From: an uncultured Hymenobacter sp.
Lineage (GTDB): Bacteria; Bacteroidota; Bacteroidia; Cytophagales; Hymenobacteraceae
Assembly (NCBI GenBank): GCA_937871705.1
Contig: CALMOO010000147.1
Location: 1-10,079 of the forward strand
Reading direction: 5' to 3'
DNA: 10,079 bases
Positions 1 through 6,654 of the stretch are shown one piece after another. The notes beneath the pieces are model-generated. The model was given only the letters and a program-made list of their open reading frames with translations. It made no database searches and was not told where the DNA came from. Position 1 is the first letter of the stretch. Each line of letters starts with the position of its first letter. The translations under genes and the position numbers were made by a program.

Positions 1-912
1 GAGCAGGTTGGTCCAGGCCAGGTCCTCCACGTCCTTCACGCCGAAGGGGGTAGGGGCCAGCGCCGAGCCGTCGGGGCCCACCGGGGGGGTAGGCACCTCG
101 TAGCTGGGGTCCATCATGGCCTTCACCTCGTGGGTGATGCTTTCGACATTGGAAAACTGTCCCTGCGGCACCAAGCGCGAGTACCACACATTTGGGAACG
201 ACGTGATAATATGGAAGTGCTTGGAGCTAGGTAGATAATTGAGAAACAGCAGGATGCCGGTGATGTGAATCCACCAGCCGGCGCGCTCCATCACTTCCAG
301 CGTGGTTACGTTGGTGGCGGGCAGCAGCCCCGCTAGCAGGTGGCTAATTGGGAAAACGCCTGGTAGCGTCTTGTGCTCAACTTGATGTAGCCGAATGTCG
401 GCCGAGTTCATGAAAAACAACGCCAGCATCAGCGCCACCTCGATGTAGAGAATGATGTTGGCGTCGAGCTTGGGCCAGGCGCGCAGTTCCACGCCCGTGA
501 AGCGGCGCACCGGCGGATTGTGGTTGCGGCGCCACCAGAAGGCTGCCACCGCCACCAGCACCAGGGCAGCTAGCGCTTCATTGGTCGCCATCAGGGCGCT
601 GTACACTGGCCCCAAAAAGCTCAGGGAACGGTGCGTGCCAAACAGCCCGTCGATGATGATTTCCAGCACCTCAATGTTGATAACCAGGAAGCCAACGTAT
701 ACCACTAAGTGCAGCAGGGCGGGAGTAAGGCGCTTAAACATTTTCTGCTGCCCGAAGGCCACAAGCAGCGCTTTGCGGAAGCGCTCGGCCGGGTGGCCAC
801 TCATATCGCGGTCGCGGCCCACGAGGATGTTGGCCCTGATTTTTCGAACCTGCCACGTAAACAGGCCGAAGGCTGCCAGCAGCAGCAGCGCGAAAAGGAT
901 GGGTTGCAGCAT
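1..912 (-). CDS. Membrane-bound (Fe-S) oxidoreductase, heterodisulfide-reductase-like, N-terminal part (cut by window edge)
   Basis: The frame from ATG at 912 stays open for exactly 304 codons to the left edge, so only the N-terminal membrane part is present. I see a first hydrophobic segment (residues 3-20), then membrane segments near 64-90, 103-127, 152-169 and 213-228. After these comes YLPSSKHFHIITSFPN (226-241) and a soluble stretch ending FGVKDVEDLAWTNLL. In the Bacteroidota family I recall, this layout leads directly into a CxxCxxC ferredoxin domain and then CCG (HdrD/GlpC-type) domains, which would lie outside the window. Full proteins are roughly 430-450 residues. The likely role is membrane electron transfer, with a NarI-like membrane part that may hold b-haem; the electron donor is unknown. 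The ATG directly precedes the first hydrophobic segment. It faces away from the tRNA gene. I found no convincing promoter for it in 913-1020. Confidence 0.85.
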   Translation of the reverse strand, partial: MLQPILFALLLLAAFGLFTWQVRKIRANILVGRDRDMSGHPAERFRKALLVAFGQQKMFKRLTPALLHLVVYVGFLVINIEVLEIIIDGLFGTHRSLSFLGPVYSALMATNEALAALVLVAVAAFWWRRNHNPPVRRFTGVELRAWPKLDANIILYIEVALMLALFFMNSADIRLHQVEHKTLPGVFPISHLLAGLLPATNVTTLEVMERAGWWIHITGILLFLNYLPSSKHFHIITSFPNVWYSRLVPQGQFSNVESITHEVKAMMDPSYEVPTPPVGPDGSALAPTPFGVKDVEDLAWTNLL

Positions 913-1020
913 AGGTAGTAAAGGTAAGGCAGCGGGTGGGATGGGGGTGCAATTTAGTAGGCATGACGACTACTTTTAGCCATGCCGCGTCGATTTGTTT
1001 GAAAAATTCTGCGCAAATTC

Positions 1021-1050
1021 TTGCACCATTGCGCGCTAATCGTACCTTTG
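1021..1050 (+). promoter_or_regulatory. Bacteroidota-type promoter of tRNA-Phe
   Basis: An exact TAnnTTTG -7 box (TACCTTTG, 1043-1050) lies 19 bp after a TTG (-33) at 1021-1023. This matches the primary sigma pattern of Bacteroidota. Transcription would start near 1056, giving a leader of about 34 nt before the tRNA at 1090. The elements are read directly; promoter activity is inferred. Confidence 0.7.
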
Positions 1051-1089
1051 CGCTCCCAAGCCGCCAAGCAGGCCCGGGAAATTAAAATT

Positions 1090-1162
<73 letters not shown>

Positions 1163-1163
1163 C

Positions 1164-1200
1164 AAAAAACGGCCCTAGCGTAATGCTAGGGCCGTTTTTA
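1164..1200 (+). terminator. Intrinsic terminator of tRNA-Phe
   Basis: A perfect 10-bp stem, CGGCCCTAGC (1170-1179) with GCTAGGGCCG (1185-1194), has a 5-nt loop GTAAT. It is followed by TTTTT (1195-1199) and preceded by AAAAAA. The A-run opposite the T-run means it could also stop transcription from the other strand. Confidence 0.9.
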
Positions 1201-1406
1201 TTTAGGGCGGGTTGTGCAATTAAAAACTAGTGAGCGCTTTCGGGCGAGTGCCGCCGTTAGGGGCCTGCCGGGTTTGTAAAAAGGTAGGCGCTACAACCTT
1301 ATGGCTAAAAGTGCGACCTTATCCCACCCCTAAGCGGTAAGCGTCGGTCTGCTACCTATTAGGGCAAACCTCTTGGCCTGTAGCGGCCTTTTGCTTTTGA
1401 ATTCCC

Positions 1407-2057
1407 ATGATTCGCTTATTTCTGGTTGACGACCATCCCATTCTGCGCCAAGGCCTGCGGGCAATGCTGGCCACCGAGCCTGAGCTAACGATAGTAGGCG
1501 AAGCAGACAACGGGGAGCAGCTATTGGCACAACTGCCGGCCGTAGCCACCGATGTGGTGCTGCTCGACCTACAAATGCCCGTGCTAGATGGGCTGGCTAC
1601 GACGCTGCTGCTGCGCCAGCAATACCCCGGCTTGCGCATTGTGGTGCTGTCGATGGTAGCGCAGGCCCAGAGCATTATGGAGCTCTTCGATGCCGGGGCA
1701 CACGGCTACTTGCTCAAAACGGCGGATAAGCGCGAGCTCGTGGCCGCCGTTCGCCTAGTGATGACCGGCCGGCAGTATTTGTGCTCGCAGGTGGGCCTGG
1801 GCTTGCTGGCAGCAGTGCTGGCGCAGGGGTGCGCCGGGCTGGCCACCGAGGAAAAAGGGGTGGGCTTGACCAATCGGGAGCAGGAAGTGCTGGAGCTGCT
1901 AAGCAACGGCTTGACTACGCAACAAATTGCCGCCAAGCTCTTTGCCAGCTTGCGTACTGTCGAAACTCATCGCCAGCACCTGCTCGAAAAAACCGGCACC
2001 CGCAATACGCCATCGTTAATAAAGTATGCAATGGACCACAGCATGCTAAGAGACTAG
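1407..2057 (+). CDS. Orphan NarL/FixJ-family response regulator (REC + LuxR-type HTH)
   Basis: This is a 216-residue DNA-binding response regulator of normal family length. The N-terminal receiver domain (about 1-120) has the acidic pair D8/D9, the phospho-acceptor D54 in VVLLDLQMP, the switch residue S82 in VVLS and the conserved K104 in GYLLK. The C-terminal LuxR/GerE helix-turn-helix (about 154-210) begins LTNREQEVLELLSNG and holds the recognition segment RTVETHR. When phosphorylated by a histidine kinase it should dimerise and bind target promoters. No kinase or obvious target gene is adjacent, so partner and regulon are unknown. ATG at 1407 starts directly at the first receiver strand (MIRLFLVDDHP). 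The roughly 200-bp gap before it (1201-1406) contains no gene; I see a repeated ACCTTAT (about 1296 and 1315) and a ten-codon mini-ORF at 1301-1333, but no clear promoter. It converges with the barrel gene on the other strand, with stops 35 bp apart. Confidence 0.93.
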   Translation: MIRLFLVDDHPILRQGLRAMLATEPELTIVGEADNGEQLLAQLPAVATDVVLLDLQMPVLDGLATTLLLRQQYPGLRIVVLSMVAQAQSIMELFDAGAHGYLLKTADKRELVAAVRLVMTGRQYLCSQVGLGLLAAVLAQGCAGLATEEKGVGLTNREQEVLELLSNGLTTQQIAAKLFASLRTVETHRQHLLEKTGTRNTPSLIKYAMDHSMLRD

Positions 2058-2092
2058 CTGCGGGCCGGGGCAAAAGCAGCCCTACCCCCCTG

Positions 2093-2578
2093 CTAGCGCC
2101 GAAAGCGCTCAAACAGCTTGCTCTTGCGCTTGATGAACACGTAGCGGATGGAAAAAGCCGTCGGGAAGCGAGCGTAGTCCTCGCTGTGAATCTCGTAGCT
2201 GGGTTTGAAGTCGAAGCTGAGCACGATGGGTAGGAAGGCCACTTTGTACTCGGCCCCCACCAAGCCGTCGAAGCCGCCGAAGTCGCCCGAGTCTTTGTTG
2301 TGGCCCAGGTGGCCGCCTGCTCCGAAATAGTAGTTGAGGCTAGGCCCCAGAATACCAAAGTGATACTCGCCCAGCACCGTGCCGCTATACTCGCGCTGGC
2401 CCAAGCCGGCAATGCCCTCGATAGTGACCCGCCGCGCCACGGCCTGCTGCACCGTGATGCCATAGTTGCCGCCGCCCAGGCGCAGCCCCGCGGCCGTAAT
2501 ATATTTCTGCGCGGCGGCCGGCTGGGCGGTTAGTAGCCAGCCTAGCAGCCCGCTTAGCCCTAAAAAACGTGCGTACAT
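2093..2578 (-). CDS. Small exported, probably outer-membrane beta-barrel protein of unknown function
   Basis: A 161-residue protein with a signal peptide: MYARF, a hydrophobic core to about residue 18, then AQPAAAQ, with probable signal peptidase I cleavage near residues 23-24. The mature part is rich in Gly, Tyr and Phe and shows alternating amphipathic segments (ITAAGLRLGGGNYGITV, GTVLGEYHFGILGPSLNYYFGAGG in two pieces, PIVLSFDFKPSYEI, AFSIRYVF), as in a small eight-stranded barrel. The block GLVGAEYK...LPIVLSFDFKPS looks like the C-terminal part of small Bacteroidota barrel proteins. The frame could extend ten residues upstream, but ATG at 2578 places the signal peptide at the N terminus. 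A natural barrel end, RYVF, is followed by 13 extra mostly basic residues. Function is not recognisable. It is divergent from the fabH-like gene; I found no clear promoter for it in the shared gap. Confidence 0.8.
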   Translation of the reverse strand: MYARFLGLSGLLGWLLTAQPAAAQKYITAAGLRLGGGNYGITVQQAVARRVTIEGIAGLGQREYSGTVLGEYHFGILGPSLNYYFGAGGHLGHNKDSGDFGGFDGLVGAEYKVAFLPIVLSFDFKPSYEIHSEDYARFPTAFSIRYVFIKRKSKLFERFRR

Positions 2579-2694
2579 AGTAGAAAATGAAAGCGGATTT
2601 GCCACCACCTTGGCAAGTAGAGTGCCAACGCCGAGCGCTGGCCTCTAGTGCATAGGGTAGGAAATGGGACTGCGCCAACGTACAAGATTCTGGC

Positions 2695-2726
2695 TTTTGC
2701 GTCTTTTATTCCGGCACTAACGTTTG
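2695..2726 (+). promoter_or_regulatory. Candidate promoter of the fabH-like gene
   Basis: TTTTG at 2695-2699 is followed after 19 bp by AACGTTTG (2719-2726), one base away from the TAnnTTTG -7 box. Initiation would fall near 2733. That argues against translation from the TTG at 2724 and favours a start at 2739 or 2772. One mismatch in the -7 box makes this tentative. Confidence 0.35.
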
Positions 2727-2771
2727 TTAGTAGGACCTTTGTCCCGATATTCTTCACCCATTACCCGCTGC

Positions 2772-3719
2772 GTGTACCTGCATCACGTGGCCGCCTACTT
2801 ACCGGCGGCCGTTGTTACCAACGAACATTTTACGCGCCTCAATGGGCTGGCGTCTGACTGGATAATTGAGCGTACCGGCATCCGGGAACGCCGCAAGGCC
2901 GGCCCTGATGAAAACGCAAACACGATGGGCGTAGCCGCCACGCGGGCGCTGCTAGCTGAGCTGCCAGCCTTCGACCCGGCTGGTATCGACCTCATCGTGG
3001 CCGGCACCTATACGCCGCACGATACCATCTATACGGCGGCCCACGCCGTGCAGCGAGAGCTGAACATCAATGAGATACCGGTAATAAGTATCTCGTCGGC
3101 CTGCTCGTCGCTGCTCAACGCTATTGAGATAGTAGAAGGCTATTTTGCCATGAACAAGGCCCGTCAAGCCTTGGTAGTAGTGACGGAGCACAACACGGCC
3201 TACAACAACGAGGAAGACACCATGGCCGGCCACCTTTGGGGTGATGGCGCCGCCGCGCTGCTCATCACCAAAGAGCGCCTCAGCCCCGGCGACTTGCGCA
3301 TTACGCAGGTGCTAACCGGCGGCGCCGCCACGGTGGGCAAAGCCGACGAAGCCGTGACGCTGAAGCCCGTCGACAAAGGCATTGTGATGCCGTTTGGCCG
3401 CGACGTGTTTCAGCAGGCCTGCACCTACATGACGCGCATTACGCAGCAGTTGCTGGATAAAAACGGCCTTGTTGTCAATGACTTAACCTACCTGATTCCG
3501 CACCAAGCCAACTTGCGCATCTCGGCCAACGTGACCAAGCAGCTGGGCCTCGACCCGGCCCGCGCCGTCAACAACATCGACCGCCTGGGTAATACGGGGT
3601 GCGCGGGCTCGGCCATTGGCCTGGCCGAGGTGTGGAACACGTTGCAGCCGGGCAACAAAGTGATTGTGACCGTATTCGGCGGCGGCTACTCGTACGGCGC
3701 CATGCTGCTGGAAAAGTAA
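2772..3719 (+). CDS. Beta-ketoacyl-ACP synthase III family protein (FabH-like)
   Basis: This enzyme condenses an acyl-CoA or similar primer with malonyl-ACP to start fatty-acid or polyketide chains. The thiolase fold is complete: WIIERTGIRERR near the N terminus, nucleophile C111 in SSACSSLL, H244 in LIPHQANLR, N274 in DRLGNTG and the C-terminal FGGGYSYGAML. Counted from GTG 2772, His and Asn fall on the same numbers as in E. coli FabH (H244, N274) and Cys one short of C112. I chose that start for this reason and because MYLHHVAAYLP matches the family N terminus. No ATG is suitable; TTG at 2739 or 2724 would add 11 or 16 residues. The nucleophile context SACSS differs from the usual FabH ACAG and recalls polyketide-type ketosynthases, so the substrate may not be acetyl-CoA. 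No other lipid or polyketide gene is adjacent, so it may be a second, specialised copy. arfB follows after 52 bp. Confidence 0.9.
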   Translation: MYLHHVAAYLPAAVVTNEHFTRLNGLASDWIIERTGIRERRKAGPDENANTMGVAATRALLAELPAFDPAGIDLIVAGTYTPHDTIYTAAHAVQRELNINEIPVISISSACSSLLNAIEIVEGYFAMNKARQALVVVTEHNTAYNNEEDTMAGHLWGDGAAALLITKERLSPGDLRITQVLTGGAATVGKADEAVTLKPVDKGIVMPFGRDVFQQACTYMTRITQQLLDKNGLVVNDLTYLIPHQANLRISANVTKQLGLDPARAVNNIDRLGNTGCAGSAIGLAEVWNTLQPGNKVIVTVFGGGYSYGAMLLEK

Positions 3720-3723
3720 GCTA

Positions 3724-3756
3724 GTTGTCTTTGCTTGGCTGGCTTGCAAGGACAAC
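3724..3756 (+). other. RNA hairpin between the fabH-like gene and arfB
   Basis: GTTGTCTTTGC (3724-3734) pairs with GCAAGGACAAC (3746-3756), giving an 11-bp stem with one U-G pair and an 11-nt loop. It begins four bases after the upstream stop codon and ends 15 bases before the arfB start. No T-run follows (AATTCTATAAAT), so it is not a classical intrinsic terminator. It could reduce read-through, stabilise the upstream mRNA end or affect arfB translation. Confidence 0.5.
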
Positions 3757-3771
3757 AATTCTATAAATCTC

Positions 3772-4179
3772 ATGCTGCCGCCCGCTGCCGCTTTTCTGCC
3801 CGAAATCACGTTTCAAACCAGCCGCTCAAGCGGTCCTGGCGGGCAAAACGTGAATAAGGTAGAAAGCCGCGTGGAGCTGCGCTGGCACTTGCAGCAGTCG
3901 CAGGTGCTCACCGACATTCAGAAGCAGCTGATACTGGAAAAGCTGGCCAACCAGCTCACCGCCGAAGGCTACCTGCTTGTGACGGCCCAGTACGACCGCA
4001 GTCAGCTGCGCAACAAGGAAATTGCCCTAGCCCGCTTCCACGAGCTGCTGCAAAAAAGCCTGCGCCGGCCCAAGCCGCGCCGCGCTACCCGGCCCAGCGC
4101 CGGTGCCGTGCGCCAGCGCCTAGAGGGCAAGAAGCGCCAGGGCGAGAAGAAGGCGAATAGGCGAAAACTGAACGACTAA
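3772..4179 (+). CDS. arfB: Alternative ribosome-rescue factor ArfB (peptidyl-tRNA hydrolase, YaeJ family)
   Basis: ArfB enters ribosomes stalled on mRNAs without a stop codon and hydrolyses the peptidyl-tRNA. This 135-residue protein has the class-I release-factor catalytic motif GPGGQNVNKVESRVELRW, with GGQ at residues 23-25. It then has the short globular domain (to about residue 100, including RSQLRNKEIALARF) and a long basic tail of mostly Lys and Arg (about 97-132). In this family the tail lies in the empty mRNA entry channel. Length matches E. coli ArfB (140). It lacks the stop-codon-recognition domain of RF1/RF2, which excludes a true release factor. ATG 3772 gives the usual short N terminus before the GGQ. 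It may be partly co-transcribed with the fabH-like gene. A REP-like hairpin follows 11 bp after the stop. Confidence 0.95.
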   Translation: MLPPAAAFLPEITFQTSRSSGPGGQNVNKVESRVELRWHLQQSQVLTDIQKQLILEKLANQLTAEGYLLVTAQYDRSQLRNKEIALARFHELLQKSLRRPKPRRATRPSAGAVRQRLEGKKRQGEKKANRRKLND

Positions 4180-4190
4180 TAAAACAGTGA

Positions 4191-4229
4191 AAGGCCGTCA
4201 TGCTGAGCTTGTCGAAGCATGACGGCCTT
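4191..4229. repeat. REP-like perfect inverted repeat, probable bidirectional terminator
   Basis: AAGGCCGTCATGCT (4191-4204) and AGCATGACGGCCTT (4216-4229) form a perfect 14-bp stem around the loop GAGCTTGTCGA. It sits exactly between the convergent stops of arfB and mgtE. The core TGCTGAGCTTGTCGAAGCA is of the kind I know as a dispersed intergenic REP-type repeat in several bacteria, often mis-translated as MLSLSKHD. An alternative inner fold pairs GCTT with AAGC around GTCG. The A/T flanks are weak terminator tails at best. Confidence 0.8.
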
Positions 4230-4247
4230 CTTACTACGCTGTGCTAC

Positions 4248-5630
4248 CTACAGCAGCGTGCCGCGCAGCATCACCAAGGCCACGGTGAAGTAGATGATAA
4301 GCCCCGTTACGTCGACCAGCGTGGCCACGAAAGGCGCCGACGACGTGGCCGGGTCGAGACCCAGCTTGCGCAGAATGAGCGGCAGCATGGAGCCCGCAAT
4401 GGAGCCCCACAGCACGATGCCGACCAGCGCTACCCCCACCGTGAAGGCCACCAGCAGCCAATGCGGCCCGTATATCGGCGTGATGCTCTGCCAGATGGCG
4501 ATGCGGCTAAAGCCCACTATGCCCAGGATGACGCCCAGCATAAGGCCGCCCGTGAGCTCGCGGCGCAGCACGCGCCACCAGTCGCTAAGTGTAAACTCAC
4601 CCAAGGCCATGGCCCGGATGATGAGCGAGGTAGCCTGCGAGCCCGAGTTACCGCCCGAGCTGATAATGAGCGGGATAAATTGCACCAGCACAATGGCTTT
4701 TTGCAGCTCGCCTTCGAAAAACTGCATGGCCGAGGCCGTTAGCAATTCACCTAAAAACAACACAACCAGCCAGCCGGCCCGCTTCTGCACCAGCCGTAGC
4801 AGGGGGGTAGTGAGGTAGGGCTCATCAAGCGCCTCGGAGCCGCCAAACTTCTGAATGTCCTCGGTGTCTTCTTCTTCCCGGATGTTGAGGATGTCGTCCA
4901 GGGTCACGATGCCGAGCAAAATGCCCTGGTCGGAGCTCACCACGGGCAGTGCCACGCGGTCGTTGCGCCGAAACACGTCGATGGCGTCTTCCTGGTCTTG
5001 CTCCACCGTGAGCTGCACAAAGCGGTGGTCCATGAGGTCGCGCACGCGCGTGGTGGGCGCGGCCAGCAAAAACTCCCGAATGCGAATGTCATCTATGAGC
5101 TTGCCGCGCACATCGGTCACGTAGAGCACGTTCAGGGTTTCGCTTTGGCCGCCGTGCTGGCGCACGTGCTCCAGCACTTGCTGCACCGTCCAGTTCTCGC
5201 GAATGGCGATGTAATCGGGCGTCATGAGGCGGCCCACCGAGTCTTCGCGGTAGCCCAGCAGCTGCAGCGTCACGCGGCGCTCGGGCTCGGAGAGGTTTTG
5301 CACCAGCTCGGCCACAAAGTTGGCGGGCAGGTATTCCAGCAGCGTGGTGCGGTCATCGGGCGACATCTCGTTGAGGATGTCGGTAATCTTGTCCTGGGCT
5401 AGATTGTCGAGAAAGTGCCGCTGCACTTCCAGGTCGAGGTACTCAAATACTTCCGTGGCCAGGGTGAGGGGTAGGAGCCGGAAAATAATGAGCTGCTCGC
5501 GTTCGTCCTCGTTCTCAATCAACTCTACCAGCTCGGCGGGCTGGAAGGCCCGCAAAAGCTTTTTAAGCTTAAAAAATTCGCCCTCCTGAATTAGCGACGT
5601 GATTTGGTCCACGGTTTCGGGCGAAGTCAT
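4248..5630 (-). CDS. mgtE: Magnesium channel/transporter MgtE
   Basis: MgtE lets Mg2+ enter across the inner membrane and closes when cytoplasmic Mg2+ is high. The 460-residue protein has all three parts in order: the acidic superhelical N domain (about 1-130, ending in SVGRLMTPDY), two CBS domains (about 135-250, the second ending LLGIVTLDDIL), and a membrane domain with five helices (about 285-460). The family signature SGGNSGSQ is at 325-332, and the pore Mg2+-binding aspartate is D440 in PFVATLVDVTG. Many Asp/Glu residues in the N and CBS domains fit Mg2+ sensing. Length matches the family (about 450). ATG 5630 is preferred over an in-frame TTG at 5678, because the predicted transcription start (about 5688) would leave that TTG almost no leader, while ATG gets about 58 nt. 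I see no Mg2+ riboswitch in this leader. It is a single-gene unit divergent from the cyanophycinase-like gene. Confidence 0.96.
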   Translation of the reverse strand: MTSPETVDQITSLIQEGEFFKLKKLLRAFQPAELVELIENEDEREQLIIFRLLPLTLATEVFEYLDLEVQRHFLDNLAQDKITDILNEMSPDDRTTLLEYLPANFVAELVQNLSEPERRVTLQLLGYREDSVGRLMTPDYIAIRENWTVQQVLEHVRQHGGQSETLNVLYVTDVRGKLIDDIRIREFLLAAPTTRVRDLMDHRFVQLTVEQDQEDAIDVFRRNDRVALPVVSSDQGILLGIVTLDDILNIREEEDTEDIQKFGGSEALDEPYLTTPLLRLVQKRAGWLVVLFLGELLTASAMQFFEGELQKAIVLVQFIPLIISSGGNSGSQATSLIIRAMALGEFTLSDWWRVLRRELTGGLMLGVILGIVGFSRIAIWQSITPIYGPHWLLVAFTVGVALVGIVLWGSIAGSMLPLILRKLGLDPATSSAPFVATLVDVTGLIIYFTVALVMLRGTLL

Positions 5631-5694
5631 AGGCAGAGCAGGAAATAGATGAAGCTGTTGGCGTGTTTCGCTAGGCAAGAGGTGGTGCGCGCAA

Positions 5695-5724
5695 CAAAAT
5701 TACGCCGCCGTGGCGCCCATTAAA
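5695..5724 (-). promoter_or_regulatory. Bacteroidota-type promoter of mgtE
   Basis: On the minus strand, TTTA (5724-5721) is followed after 18 bp by an exact TAnnTTTG -7 box, TAATTTTG (5702-5695). Initiation would fall near 5688, giving a 5' leader of about 58 nt to ATG 5630. The -33 element is one base off TTTG. Confidence 0.55.
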
Positions 5725-5781
5725 CGTCCTACCTGGCATTTTTGGCGTACTTCGTTCTTGTATCAGCCTCTACTTGCCGCT

Positions 5782-6579
5782 TTGAACCCTGCTCCCTCGC
5801 CCGTCGCCGCGCCTCAAGGCACCATTGTGCTGCTCGGCGGTGGCTACGACGAACCTACCATGGCCCTGCTGGCCGCCTTGCTGCCCGACCGACACGCCCC
5901 CATCGAGATTCTTACCGCCGCCACCACCCACGAGCCGGCCACTACCCACGCCGGCTACGCCCGCGTGCTCGGCGGCCTGGGCTGCCCGCAAGTAGGCCAC
6001 CTGCAGCTAGACGCCTACCACCCTGCCGACGCGCCCGCCACCCTGGCTCGGCTGCAAGCCGCGGCGCTCGTTTTCATCACCGGCGGCAACCAGGAGCGCC
6101 TGACTGCCTGCCTGGCAGGCACGCAGTTTCTGGAGATTATGCGCCAGCGCTACCAGCACGATGTTAGCTTTATTTTAGCTGGCACCAGCGCCGGGGCCTC
6201 GGCGCTGGGTGGCCAGATGCTGGTAGGCGGCCGGGGCTGGCGCAGCCTGCTGGGCGGCGGCATCGACGTGGTGCCTGGCCTGGGCCTGCTACCTAACCTG
6301 CTGATTGACCAGCACTTTATCGAGCGCCACCGCTACCCGCGCCTCATGCACGCCGTGCTCGCCTACCCCCACCTACTGGGCTTGGGCTTGAGCGAGGAAA
6401 CCGGCCTGCTGCTGCGCCCCGGCCAGCCCGCCGAGGTATTTGGCGATGAAGTAGTGGTGATAGTAGATGCCCGCCACCTCACGGCCACCAATTTCGGCTC
6501 CCTACCCCCCGACCAGCCCGTGAGTGCCCGCGGCCTCACCGTAGATTTGCTGGTGAAGGGCGATGTAGTGGCGTGGTGA
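5782..6579 (+). CDS. Cyanophycinase-family peptidase (S51)
   Basis: S51 cyanophycinases cut the Arg-Asp polymer cyanophycin to beta-Asp-Arg dipeptides; related members are dipeptidases or uncharacterised. The sequence has the family blocks in order: GTIVLLGGG near the N terminus, VFITGGNQERL, the nucleophile elbow AGTSAGA (Ser136, counted from TTG 5782), DQHFIERHRYPRL (His178) and GLGLSEETGLLL (Glu205, where classical members have DE-N/D-T). Ser, His and Glu of the presumed catalytic set are all present. I see no signal peptide, so it is probably cytoplasmic. There is no ATG start. GTG 5710 and TTG 5758 would add 24 or 8 residues that do not look like the family, and GTG 5710 lies inside the mgtE promoter, so I prefer TTG 5782. 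No cyanophycin synthetase or isoaspartyl dipeptidase lies nearby, so the substrate is uncertain. About 265 residues is a normal length. Confidence 0.85.
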   Translation: MNPAPSPVAAPQGTIVLLGGGYDEPTMALLAALLPDRHAPIEILTAATTHEPATTHAGYARVLGGLGCPQVGHLQLDAYHPADAPATLARLQAAALVFITGGNQERLTACLAGTQFLEIMRQRYQHDVSFILAGTSAGASALGGQMLVGGRGWRSLLGGGIDVVPGLGLLPNLLIDQHFIERHRYPRLMHAVLAYPHLLGLGLSEETGLLLRPGQPAEVFGDEVVVIVDARHLTATNFGSLPPDQPVSARGLTVDLLVKGDVVAW

Positions 6580-6595
6580 AGGACACTATTTGTCA

Positions 6596-6629
6596 TTGCC
6601 CCGCTGGGCACCAAAACCGAATACTTTTG
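6596..6629 (+). promoter_or_regulatory. Bacteroidota-type promoter of the MORN lipoprotein gene
   Basis: An exact TAnnTTTG -7 box, TACTTTTG (6622-6629), lies 23 bp after TTG at 6596-6598. A stronger TTTG sits at 6589-6592 but is 29 bp away. Initiation near 6636 would leave about 19 nt before ATG 6655 and rules against the GTG at 6637 as start. Confidence 0.55.
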
Positions 6630-6654
6630 CGTTTAGGTGCCGAATAAGTTTAGA

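Noticed and set aside
452..979. 175-codon plus-strand ORF
   Set aside because: It is antisense to the Fe-S oxidoreductase, which has membrane segments and family motifs; the ORF has Ser/Arg-rich composition typical of a shadow frame.
2058..2092. Possible terminator between response regulator and barrel gene
   Set aside because: Only a 5-bp GCTGC/GCAGC pairing with a long loop and no T-run; too weak to report.
4200..4742. Long plus-strand ORF beginning MLSLSKHDG
   Set aside because: It starts inside the REP-like hairpin and runs antisense through mgtE, which has full family motifs. MLSLSKHD is the usual false translation of that repeat.
5631..5678. N-terminal extension of MgtE from TTG 5678
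   Set aside because: It would begin about 10 nt from the predicted transcription start and adds residues unlike the family; ATG 5630 is better.
5742..6167. 141-codon ORF overlapping the cyanophycinase-like gene
   Set aside because: Arg/Pro/Ala-rich shadow in another frame, with no recognisable motif.
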